64,000 nt of DNA, taken from assembly GCA_934359185.1 (NCBI GenBank), contig CAKRLE010000004.1, forward strand, positions 62,001-126,000, given 5' to 3'. Below, one piece after another: positions 52,826-61,447 of the stretch; within the stretch, counting starts at the first letter, position 1, and every line of letters begins with the position of its first letter. Source of the stretch: an uncultured Lachnospira sp. (lineage in GTDB: Bacteria; Bacillota; Clostridia; Lachnospirales; Lachnospiraceae). Both the position numbers and the translations under genes were made by a program. Below the pieces are notes generated by a model that saw only the letters and a program-made list of their open reading frames with translations, was not told the origin of the DNA and made no database searches.

Positions 52826-53986
52826 TTACGATAATCTTTCCTTAAAATCACTATATCCAAACTTTTTTACAAGACTGCACTCTGTTCCAGACAGCTTATA
52901 TATAGAAGGAAGTGGTATTCCATTAAATGTGTTATTCTTAACCATTGAGTATATTGCCATATCTTTGAACACAAGTCTGTCTCCTATATGGATTTCATGG
53001 TCAAATGTGTAGTCTCCGATTATATCACCGGCAAGACATGTATAAGAAGACAGCCTGTACAGGAATGCTTCTTTAGCTTCTTCATCTGAAGCTATAACAG
53101 CTCCCTCAAGTGGCGGTGTATAAGGCATCTCAAGCACATCAGGCATGTGGCACGCCGCTGAGGCATCAAGAATAAGTGTCTTGATTCCATTGTCAACAAT
53201 ATCCATAACCTCTGTAACAAGATAACCCGCATTGAGTGCAACAGCCTCTCCCGGTTCAAGATAAACCATCACATTGTATCTGTCACGGATTCGCTCTATA
53301 CAGCTTATAAGCTTATCAATATCATAATCATCTCTTGTTATATGATGTCCACCGCCAAAATTAATCCATGACATCTGTCCCATATATTTTCCAAATGAAG
53401 CTTCAAGCGCATCAAGCGTTTTTTCAAGGTCATCTGAATTTTGTTCGCATAGTGTATGAAAATGCAGTCCTGATATACCATCAAGCAATTCTGGTTCAGT
53501 TTTAAGTGCATCCTCCAGATTACTTATGGTAACGCCAAGCCTTGAACCCGGTGAACATGGGTCATATATGGCATGCTCGCCCTGCGTTGAACATTCAGGA
53601 TTAACACGCAGTCCTATACTTACACCGGCATCAATACACTGCTTCTTAAATTTCTTTAACTGATTAACAGAATTAAATACAATATGATCACATATCTTCA
53701 CCAGCTCATCCATATCTTCCTGCTTAAATGCCGGTGCAAACACATGGTTTTCCTTACCCATCTCTTCTTTTCCAAGTCTCGCCTCGAAAAGTCCGCTCGC
53801 CGTAGTTCCGCTTATATACCTTCCAATTAGTCCATACTCACAAAAGTTAGAGAAAGCTTTCTGTGCCAGTAATATATGACATCCTGTTCTATCCTGCACA
53901 TTTTTTAAAATCTCAAGGTTCTCTATCAGTTTATTCTCATCAATAATATATGATGGTGTTTCTATTTCGCTGAATTTCATATTCAT
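52826..53986 (-). CDS. nspC: Carboxynorspermidine/carboxyspermidine decarboxylase
   Basis: 386 residues, PLP fold-type III (alanine racemase-like). PLP Lys 43 in LLAQKAFSNF; YLEPGEAVAL and LAGDIIGDYTFD are family motifs. It decarboxylates carboxyspermidine to spermidine, following the dehydrogenase encoded upstream. Start uncertain (ATGs at 53986 and 53980; no clear ribosome binding site). Confidence 0.93.
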   Translation of the reverse strand: MNMKFSEIETPSYIIDENKLIENLEILKNVQDRTGCHILLAQKAFSNFCEYGLIGRYISGTTASGLFEARLGKEEMGKENHVFAPAFKQEDMDELVKICDHIVFNSVNQLKKFKKQCIDAGVSIGLRVNPECSTQGEHAIYDPCSPGSRLGVTISNLEDALKTEPELLDGISGLHFHTLCEQNSDDLEKTLDALEASFGKYMGQMSWINFGGGHHITRDDYDIDKLISCIERIRDRYNVMVYLEPGEAVALNAGYLVTEVMDIVDNGIKTLILDASAACHMPDVLEMPYTPPLEGAVIASDEEAKEAFLYRLSSYTCLAGDIIGDYTFDHEIHIGDRLVFKDMAIYSMVKNNTFNGIPLPSIYKLSGTECSLVKKFGYSDFKERLS

Positions 53987-54022
53987 TTAATTATAATCCC
54001 ATTCAATTAAAATGTTTAACTA

Positions 54023-55282
54023 TCAGTCAACAGTTACAGGATTCTCATCAACTACCCATGGAAGTCCCCATTTATTAAGAGCCTCCATATATGGGTCTGG
54101 ATCAAATTCCTCTACATTGAACACACCTGTTCCCTTCCATGCACCTGTGACTACCATCATAGTACCAATCATGGCTGGAACACCTGTTGTATATGAGATA
54201 GCCTGTGATTCAACTTCCTTGTAACATTCCTGATGGTCGCAGACATTGTAAATATAGATTGTCTTTTCCTTTCCATCCTTCTTACCTGTAAATATACATC
54301 CGATATTAGTCTTTCCGACTGTTCTTGGGCCAAGTGTAGCTGGGTCTGGAAGAAGCTCTTTAAGAAGCTGTATTGGAACAACCTCAACTCCATTAACTTT
54401 TACAGGGTCAGTTCTTAACATACCGACATTTTCAAGACATTTCATATGAGTAAGATAGCTCTGTCCAAATGTCATGAAGAAACGTATTCTCTTGATTCCT
54501 GGTATATTCTTGGCAAGCGATTCAATCTCCTCATGATGAAGAAGATACATATCCTTCATTCCAACCTCTGGAAAATCATACTCTCTCTTGATTGACATAG
54601 CTGGTATCTCAACCCAGTGTCCATTCTCCCAGTATGAACCAGGTGCAGATACTTCACGCAGATTAATCTCCGGATTGAAATTAGTTGCAAATGGATATCC
54701 ATGGTCGCCGCCATTGCAGTCAAGAATATCTATTGTCTCAATCTCATCAAAATAATGCTTTAACGCATACGCTGAGAATACGCTTGTAACACCCGGGTCA
54801 AACCCAGTTCCTAACAATGCCATAATTCCAGCATCTTCGTATGCCTTTTTATAATTCCACTGCCATGAGTAATCAAAATATGCAGAAAATCCCTCTTCCT
54901 TACATCTCTTCTCATATATAGCTCTCCATGCTGGGTCTTCTGTATCCTCTGCCTCATAGTTGGCTGTATCTATGTAATTCACCTTAGTCTTTAAACATGC
55001 ATCCATAATAGTAAGATCCTGATATGGAAGTGCAAGATTCAGAACTGCATCTGGCTTATAGCTTTCTATAAGCTTAACAAGTTCATCAACATTATCAGCA
55101 TCTACCTTAGCTGTTGTTATAACAGTCTTGGTTTTAGAAGATAATTTTTCCTTTAATGCATCACATTTGCTGACTGTTCTGCTTGCGATACATATCTCAC
55201 TAAAAACTTCACTGTTTTGACAACATTTGTGAATTGCAACTGATGCCACGCCGCCGCAGCCAATAATTAATACTCTTGCCAT
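54023..55282 (-). CDS. Carboxynorspermidine/carboxyspermidine dehydrogenase (saccharopine dehydrogenase family)
   Basis: 419 residues. Rossmann start ARVLIIGCGGVASVAIHKCC; ALLGTGFDPGVTSVFSAYALKHYF is the characteristic saccharopine-dehydrogenase stretch. It couples putrescine or diaminopropane with aspartate semialdehyde to make carboxy(nor)spermidine using NADPH. GAGGAAG precedes the ATG. Its ATG shares a base with the speE stop. Confidence 0.93.
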   Translation of the reverse strand: MARVLIIGCGGVASVAIHKCCQNSEVFSEICIASRTVSKCDALKEKLSSKTKTVITTAKVDADNVDELVKLIESYKPDAVLNLALPYQDLTIMDACLKTKVNYIDTANYEAEDTEDPAWRAIYEKRCKEEGFSAYFDYSWQWNYKKAYEDAGIMALLGTGFDPGVTSVFSAYALKHYFDEIETIDILDCNGGDHGYPFATNFNPEINLREVSAPGSYWENGHWVEIPAMSIKREYDFPEVGMKDMYLLHHEEIESLAKNIPGIKRIRFFMTFGQSYLTHMKCLENVGMLRTDPVKVNGVEVVPIQLLKELLPDPATLGPRTVGKTNIGCIFTGKKDGKEKTIYIYNVCDHQECYKEVESQAISYTTGVPAMIGTMMVVTGAWKGTGVFNVEEFDPDPYMEALNKWGLPWVVDENPVTVD

Positions 55283-56136
55283 TATCTTTCTTCCTCCTCA
55301 AGCATATCCTCCACATATTTAGGCAGCATAAAAGCTCCTCTGTGAAGGTTAGTAGTGTAATAATGTGTCTTTATGTTAAGCTTCTTCCATTCATCTGCCT
55401 TGAAATCATTAATTGGATGATACTTCTTGGAAGCAAAGCCAAACAACCAGTATCCTGATGAACATGTTGGAATATGTGCCTGATATACACGGCTTACTGG
55501 AAATGAGCGGTATGCCTTTCTATGCATTTTCACACATTCAGTCTTATCTTCCTGATAAAATGGACTTCCATGCTGATATACCATAATTCCATCTTCTTTA
55601 AGAGCCTTATAACAGCTTCCATAGAACTCCTTGGTAAATAAACCTTCTGTATATCCGAATGGATCAGTCGCATCATTGATAATAAGGTCATACTCATCTG
55701 TCTTGCTTCGTAAGAATCTGAGTCCATCCTGAATATATACATGGACTCTCTCATCATCAAGTCCTACTGCAAGTTCTGGGAAATGTTCCTTACAGACTTC
55801 GACCAGCATCTCATCTGGTTCAACAACGTCTATCCTCTCAATTGTCTTATACTGAGTAAGTTCTTTGGCTACACCGCCATCGCCACCACCGATTATAAGC
55901 ACATTTTTAACATTAGGATGAACTGCCATAGGAACATGGGTAACCATCTCATCATATATAAACTCATCTTTTTCAGAAAAAAGTATATCTCCATCAAGTG
56001 CAAGAAACTTACCAAATTCATCAGATACTAATACATCTATTCTCTGACAGTCACTCACGCCTGAAAACAACTGTTTCTCTATTCTCATTGACAGCTTCAC
56101 ATTGGATGTATGAAGCTCAGAAAACCACATTTCCAT
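55282..56136 (-). CDS. speE: Spermidine synthase
   Basis: 284 residues. Aminopropyltransferase with VLIIGGGDGGVAKELTQY (decarboxylated-SAM pocket) and LIINDATDPFG..LFTKEFY. It makes spermidine from putrescine and decarboxylated SAM. No speD (SAM decarboxylase) gene is in the window. GGAGG precedes the ATG. Confidence 0.94.
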   Translation of the reverse strand: MEMWFSELHTSNVKLSMRIEKQLFSGVSDCQRIDVLVSDEFGKFLALDGDILFSEKDEFIYDEMVTHVPMAVHPNVKNVLIIGGGDGGVAKELTQYKTIERIDVVEPDEMLVEVCKEHFPELAVGLDDERVHVYIQDGLRFLRSKTDEYDLIINDATDPFGYTEGLFTKEFYGSCYKALKEDGIMVYQHGSPFYQEDKTECVKMHRKAYRSFPVSRVYQAHIPTCSSGYWLFGFASKKYHPINDFKADEWKKLNIKTHYYTTNLHRGAFMLPKYVEDMLEEEER

Positions 56137-56158
56137 CTGCTGACTCCTCCATGCACAC

Positions 56159-57610
56159 TTAACTATTCAGATCTAAAACCATAAGATTATTAACCAATGG
56201 ATCTTCTGTACCCTGCATTGAACATCCCTTTTCCTTAACATACACAATATATTCAATAATCTCTCTTGTAATCATCTCACCCGGAGCAAGAATTGGTATT
56301 CCCGGTGGATAACACATAACAAATTCTCCGCATATGCACCCTTCGGTCTTCTCAAGAGGAACGGATACTTTTCTTGCATAGAATGCTTCCTGTGGTGACT
56401 TTACAACATGAGGATTGACAAACTCACCACTCAACATGCCAGCTTTATCTTTCTTATATATTCTGGCTATATCAGCAAGCGCACCAACAAGTCTCTCGAT
56501 ATCCTGCAGTCTGTCTCCAATTGAAATATATGCAAGAATGTTGCTTACATCTCCAAATTCAATCTGGATATCATATTCATCCCTTAACAGGTCATACACT
56601 TCAATACCGGCGAGACCAATTCCTAATGTATGGACAGATAATTTGGTTACATCATAGTCAAATACGCTTGTTCCATTGATAAGCTCCTTGCCATATGCAT
56701 AGTAACCACCTATCTCATTAATCTCTTTTCTTGCATATTCAGACATCTCCATAACTTTCTTGAAAGACTCCCTGCCGCGGAGTGCAAGATTTCTTCTGGA
56801 AATATCAAGGCTTGACAATAAAAGGTATGAACCACTCGTTGTCTGTGTAAGATTAATTATCTGTCGTACATAGTCAGAGTTAACACCTTTGTTAGTAAGA
56901 AGTATTGAACTCTGGGTCAGGCTTCCTCCTGATTTGTGCATGGAAATAGCAGCCATGTCTGCTCCTGCCTCCATAGCTGATACAGGAAGATCTGGCTGGA
57001 AATATAGATGTGTTCCGTGCGCCTCATCGGCAAGCACCATCATTCCATGCGAATGGGCAAGCCTGACTATGGAGCGTATATCTGAACATATACCATAATA
57101 TGTTGGATTATTAACAAATACTGCTTTAGCATCAGGATTGCTCTCTATTGCTTCACGCACCCTGTCCAATTCCATTCCAAGAGATATTCCAAGCTCTGGA
57201 TTAATCTCTGGATTAACATACACAGGAACTGCACCACAAAGCACAAGTGCATTAATTGCACTCTTATGTACATTTCTGGGAAGTATTATCTTATCGCCTC
57301 TCTTGCAAGCTGAAAGAATCATAGCCTGCACGGCAGATGTCGTTCCACCCACCATTAAAAAAGCATTATCTGCATGAAAAGCCTCTGCTGTCAGCTCCTC
57401 TGCATCTCTGATTACGGATACTGGATGGCATAGATTATCCAGTGGTTTCATTGAATTAACATCAATCCCTACACATTTTTCACCAAGCAATTCTACAAGT
57501 TCAGGATTACCTCTGCCTCTCTTGTGCCCTGGCACATCAAACGGAACAACTCTCTGCCTCCTGAGCTTATCAAGTGCCTCATATATAGGCGCTCTTGTCT
57601 GATCTGTCAC
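56159..57610 (-). CDS. speA: Arginine decarboxylase-type PLP enzyme
   Basis: 483 residues, small-group Orn/Lys/Arg decarboxylase. PLP lysine in AISMHKSGGSLTQSS; ADEAHGTHLYF and PGIPILAPGE follow. Given aguA and aguB downstream, arginine is the best substrate, giving agmatine; lysine or ornithine cannot be excluded. GTG start after GGAGG. First enzyme of the polyamine operon. Confidence 0.88.
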   Translation of the reverse strand: MTDQTRAPIYEALDKLRRQRVVPFDVPGHKRGRGNPELVELLGEKCVGIDVNSMKPLDNLCHPVSVIRDAEELTAEAFHADNAFLMVGGTTSAVQAMILSACKRGDKIILPRNVHKSAINALVLCGAVPVYVNPEINPELGISLGMELDRVREAIESNPDAKAVFVNNPTYYGICSDIRSIVRLAHSHGMMVLADEAHGTHLYFQPDLPVSAMEAGADMAAISMHKSGGSLTQSSILLTNKGVNSDYVRQIINLTQTTSGSYLLLSSLDISRRNLALRGRESFKKVMEMSEYARKEINEIGGYYAYGKELINGTSVFDYDVTKLSVHTLGIGLAGIEVYDLLRDEYDIQIEFGDVSNILAYISIGDRLQDIERLVGALADIARIYKKDKAGMLSGEFVNPHVVKSPQEAFYARKVSVPLEKTEGCICGEFVMCYPPGIPILAPGEMITREIIEYIVYVKEKGCSMQGTEDPLVNNLMVLDLNS

Positions 57611-57638
57611 CCCTTTGCAACCTCCAACAATTATATTT

Positions 57639-57998
57639 TTATTGTATACAACTTTTAATTACATCAACCACTTTAGCATAGTCTTTTTCAATTTCCGGCA
57701 TCTTTGCAACCGCTGAATCAATATCGCCAGCCCTCAGAAATTCTGTTGACTCGCTTACCGATTTTGCAAGTACGGCTAAAGAAAGATTACCGCATACACC
57801 CTTAAGTGTATGTGCTGCCCGAAAAGCCATATCTATATCACGTTCGTCTAAACCCTGTCTTAATGATGCCATATTAGGATCATCAGGAAATTTTACCAGA
57901 AACTTTATAAACAAAGTATCATTGTCCATAAATCTCTCCATGGCATTATCAACATCTATTCCTGACTCTGCTAATTTGTTCTTAAGGGAATCCTCCAC
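57639..57998 (-). CDS. HPt phosphotransfer protein
   Basis: 119 residues, four-helix histidine phosphotransfer domain with the phosphoacceptor in AAHTLKGVCGNL (about residue 62). GTG start after GGAGG. It follows a hybrid kinase with a receiver domain by 104 bases, so the kinase probably passes phosphate to it. No output regulator is adjacent. Confidence 0.88.
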   Translation of the reverse strand: MEDSLKNKLAESGIDVDNAMERFMDNDTLFIKFLVKFPDDPNMASLRQGLDERDIDMAFRAAHTLKGVCGNLSLAVLAKSVSESTEFLRAGDIDSAVAKMPEIEKDYAKVVDVIKSCIQ

Positions 57999-58102
57999 GT
58001 CATCACACCTCCGATATTATCAATATGACTTCTTACAGCTCATGTAATACATATGGCATATATCATACCACATATGTTGTAATTCAGCAATAAAAACACT
58101 CC

Positions 58103-60556
58103 TTAACTATCCAACCATTTTCCAACAATCTGTGCTAATTTTTTTATATCGACCGGCTTGGATATATGGTCACTCAGCCCTGCATTTTTAGATGCTTTTA
58201 CATCCTGTGAAAATGCATTGGCAGTCATGGCTATTATAGGAATATCTCCTCTTTCCATCTTCCTTATATTACGTGTAGCTTCATAGCCGTCCATAACCGG
58301 CATCTGAATGTCCATGAATATAATGTCATATTCTGGATTATTGCTATACATTTTAACTGCCTCTTTACCGTCAGCTGCCTCATCAACATTTAAATTCATC
58401 ATCTCAAGAATTTCTCTGGCAACTTCCCTGTTCATCTCTTTGTCATCTACAAGAAGTACTTTTTTACCTCCAAAATCATATTCATAAGAAGTCTTTTTTA
58501 TGCTTCTTACAATGTCTGATGCGCTTGTCTTTGTATTTTCAAAAAGCACATCATCAAATCTGTTTAATCTCTGTCTGCAGTATTCCATATCAAATGATAC
58601 AGTAAATCTGCTTCCTTTATCCAGCTGGCTTTCAACCTTAATACTGCCGCCCATCAGATCAATAATATTTTTTGTTATTGGCATTCCAAGTCCTGTTCCC
58701 TGCACATATGTTGTCCGCTCATCCAGATGTCTTGAAAATGGATCAAATATCTGTTCCATAAAGTCTTTTGACATTCCAATTCCATCATCTTCAAATATAA
58801 AAACATATCTGTTCTTCTTACTGTTTTCAAGTTCCTGTTCTTTAATTGTAATATGTACATGCCCTTTAGACGACGTGTATTTAACTGCATTAGATGCAAT
58901 ATTAATAAACACCTGATGAAGCTTTAACTCATCTCCATGGACATTAGGATGTATAAGCTCGTCCATATCTATTGTAAATACATGTTCCTTACTTATTATC
59001 TGTGGCATAAGCATGCTTTCGAGTTCACGGAACATTGATGGTATATTAACAATCTCTTCATTAATCCTGACTGTTTTTGATTCAATCTTACTAAGATCTA
59101 ATATATCATTAATAAGATTAAGAAGATGTCTGCTTGATATTGATATCTTATCCAGACAATCTCTTACCTTTTCCTTATCGTCGCAGTAATATCTGGCAAT
59201 ATCAACCATTCCTATAATACTGTTCATAGGAGTACGGATGTCATGTGACATATGTGATAAAAATTCTGTCTTAGCTGAATTAGCTGAATTAGCTGATTCA
59301 ATTGCACTCTGTAATATAGCTGTCTGTCTGTCTTTTTCTCTTACATATTCATCTATATTCTGTATAGACATTGTTACAGATATTGGAATACCCTCTTTTC
59401 TTTCACATACAGTAAAGCAGGTTTTGCACCATGCAAATGAACCGTCTTCAATTCTTCTTATGTATCTGTATTCTGTATGCTTATTATGCATAAGAGCCTT
59501 TGTTATGCTTTCCGCAGTCAAAAGAGTTCTCATACGCTTTCTGTCTTCCTCATCTGTTATATACATTTCAACATGCTCATCAACTGCCGTTTTATAGCTG
59601 CCGCGCTGCTCAATGTTATTTCTGTCCGGATAAACCATACAGTAATAATCATCTTCAAGATTGACATAATAAATCTCCATATATGCGCCAACTGTACTGA
59701 GCACACTTTGTTCAAATATTCTGTCATCTGTGAGGTCTTTCTCTGCAAGTATAACTGTGTCAGTATCAAGATATTCATTCTGAAACACGATGGAATCTGA
59801 CACCCAGCCAGGTCGGTTTTTATATCTTGTCTTAAATTCCTGTTCAAGATACCTTGTCCCATCTGTTATATGTTGTCTGATTTTTTCAATATCCACAAAT
59901 TGTCTGAAATGTTCAATTTCTGATTCACTATAAAAATCTTTTTTAAATTCCAGCCATCTGTCAAAGTCATATATACATCCCTGTTCTATTTCATCCTGAT
60001 CTTTAAGACAGTATATCCTATTACTCTTTGTGTTAATCTCATATATTTTGGTGAACATATACCCATTAGATAACAGCACACACGTACGGTTATCCAGAAC
60101 TTTCTGGATGTCATCCACAAGACGCACAGAACTTATCCATATCTTATGTCCATCCTGATCATTGCCGATAGTTCTTACATCCTGAATCCATACTGGTTTC
60201 CCTTGTCTGTTAAGGACTCTGTATTCACTTCGGATTCCATTCTGTGCTTCCTTGGAATCTTTATCCTCAATCAGTTTTTTTAATAGACCTTTATACCATG
60301 CCCTGTCTGGACCATATACTATATTTAATATATGATTATCTGTAACTTCTATAAAATCATCATAAGTGTATCCAATAATATTCAATGCAAACTCGCTTAT
60401 AAAATTAAGTGTTAATTCATCATCAAAATAGCCACTGACAACACCGACTGCGGTATTATCGGTAAGAATCCTACTTATTTTGTCCTGCATCTCATCTGTA
60501 ACTTCTAATTTATTATCATCTCCAAAGTACACGTGTTCTTTATAATAACATTTCAT
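58103..60556 (-). CDS. Hybrid sensor histidine kinase with PAS domains and receiver
   Basis: 817 residues without membrane segment, so cytosolic. The N-terminal half contains two or three PAS-like sensor segments (ILTDNTAVGVVSGYFDDELTLNFIS, then a PAS/PAC around 300-410). Catalytic core: H-box FLSHMSHDIRTPMNSIIGMVDIARYY, N-box, G-boxes DDGIGMS and GTGLGMPI. C-terminal receiver with Asp in IIFMDIQMPVMDG and KPVDI. Just before the H-box is a three-residue repeat SANSANSAK from a 9-bp tandem repeat (59274-59300). The ribosome binding site (AGGATAGGG) is close to the ATG. Confidence 0.92.
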   Translation of the reverse strand: MKCYYKEHVYFGDDNKLEVTDEMQDKISRILTDNTAVGVVSGYFDDELTLNFISEFALNIIGYTYDDFIEVTDNHILNIVYGPDRAWYKGLLKKLIEDKDSKEAQNGIRSEYRVLNRQGKPVWIQDVRTIGNDQDGHKIWISSVRLVDDIQKVLDNRTCVLLSNGYMFTKIYEINTKSNRIYCLKDQDEIEQGCIYDFDRWLEFKKDFYSESEIEHFRQFVDIEKIRQHITDGTRYLEQEFKTRYKNRPGWVSDSIVFQNEYLDTDTVILAEKDLTDDRIFEQSVLSTVGAYMEIYYVNLEDDYYCMVYPDRNNIEQRGSYKTAVDEHVEMYITDEEDRKRMRTLLTAESITKALMHNKHTEYRYIRRIEDGSFAWCKTCFTVCERKEGIPISVTMSIQNIDEYVREKDRQTAILQSAIESANSANSAKTEFLSHMSHDIRTPMNSIIGMVDIARYYCDDKEKVRDCLDKISISSRHLLNLINDILDLSKIESKTVRINEEIVNIPSMFRELESMLMPQIISKEHVFTIDMDELIHPNVHGDELKLHQVFINIASNAVKYTSSKGHVHITIKEQELENSKKNRYVFIFEDDGIGMSKDFMEQIFDPFSRHLDERTTYVQGTGLGMPITKNIIDLMGGSIKVESQLDKGSRFTVSFDMEYCRQRLNRFDDVLFENTKTSASDIVRSIKKTSYEYDFGGKKVLLVDDKEMNREVAREILEMMNLNVDEAADGKEAVKMYSNNPEYDIIFMDIQMPVMDGYEATRNIRKMERGDIPIIAMTANAFSQDVKASKNAGLSDHISKPVDIKKLAQIVGKWLDS

Positions 60557-60658
60557 ATGCCCTATCCTATTCTGATTTATTCAATCCTACATAATTCGAC
60601 TTAAATCACATTGGAATAATAGCATATAAGCTATGTGCCTACAATACGGACAAAGCTC

Positions 60659-61378
60659 TTATTTATCGCAAGTTACGACACTCTTCGACATATCATCTAT
60701 GATGTCAGGAAGCTGCCTTATATCTGTAATCCGGTAATCTGGCAATATAAGACCACAAGAGTCCATCCCCTTGTTTTTTCTATCATACCATATGGTCTTT
60801 ATTCCGGCATTAATTCCACCCTGGATGTCAGATGTAAGACTATCACCTGCAATCACTGACTCACTTCTGTCGAACTCCGGTATCTGTGCAAAACATTTGT
60901 CAAAAAACTCTTTTGACGGTTTATCAGCACCTATCTTCTCTGATATGAATATCTTCTTAAAACATGATGTAACTGATGCATCAGAAAGCCTGCCTGTCTG
61001 AACCTTATACGTGCCATTAGAAACAAGATACAGGTCATACTTATCTTTAAGTGTAAATACTGTATCTTCTGCTCCTTCAATATAATAATGTCCCTGTGAC
61101 AAAGCATTTTCATAGAATGCAGCCGCCTGCACTGCATCTGCATCAACTTCTATCGCATCAAGAAACAATGCGAATCTTTTTACCTTCAGCTCACTTCTCT
61201 GAATCTGTCCTTTTTCCAGAAGCTTCCACATAGAATCATTAATTTTACTATATATAGGCACAAATGACTCTTCCGCATCCACTCCAAGATGAGAAAGAGT
61301 CTTTAAAATCGCAATGCGCTCTGCCTTGCTGAAATCAAACAGTGTTTCATCTAAATCCAAAAATATATTGCGTATCAC
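60659..61378 (-). CDS. HAD-superfamily phosphatase (YjjG-like)
   Basis: 239 residues from a GTG at 61378 preceded by GGAGGGG; a longer frame to 61429 has no signal. HAD motif I FLDLDETLFDF, a helical cap, motif II LVSNGT, motif III Lys in ISEKIGADKPSKEFFD, motif IV AGDSLTSDIQGG. The YjjG subgroup dephosphorylates (deoxy)nucleoside monophosphates. It follows ppk1 by 69 bases. Confidence 0.9.
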   Translation of the reverse strand: MIRNIFLDLDETLFDFSKAERIAILKTLSHLGVDAEESFVPIYSKINDSMWKLLEKGQIQRSELKVKRFALFLDAIEVDADAVQAAAFYENALSQGHYYIEGAEDTVFTLKDKYDLYLVSNGTYKVQTGRLSDASVTSCFKKIFISEKIGADKPSKEFFDKCFAQIPEFDRSESVIAGDSLTSDIQGGINAGIKTIWYDRKNKGMDSCGLILPDYRITDIRQLPDIIDDMSKSVVTCDK

Positions 61379-61447
61379 GTTTTCCCCTCCATCGCCATTA
61401 CATCTGATTAATATAATTGTACAATGCAAGGCATACGCAAAGCAATA

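Noticed and set aside
60590..60620. TTCGACTTAAATCACATT upstream of the hybrid kinase as another regulator site
   Set aside because: Only one half resembles the motif and no partner exists 21 bp away.
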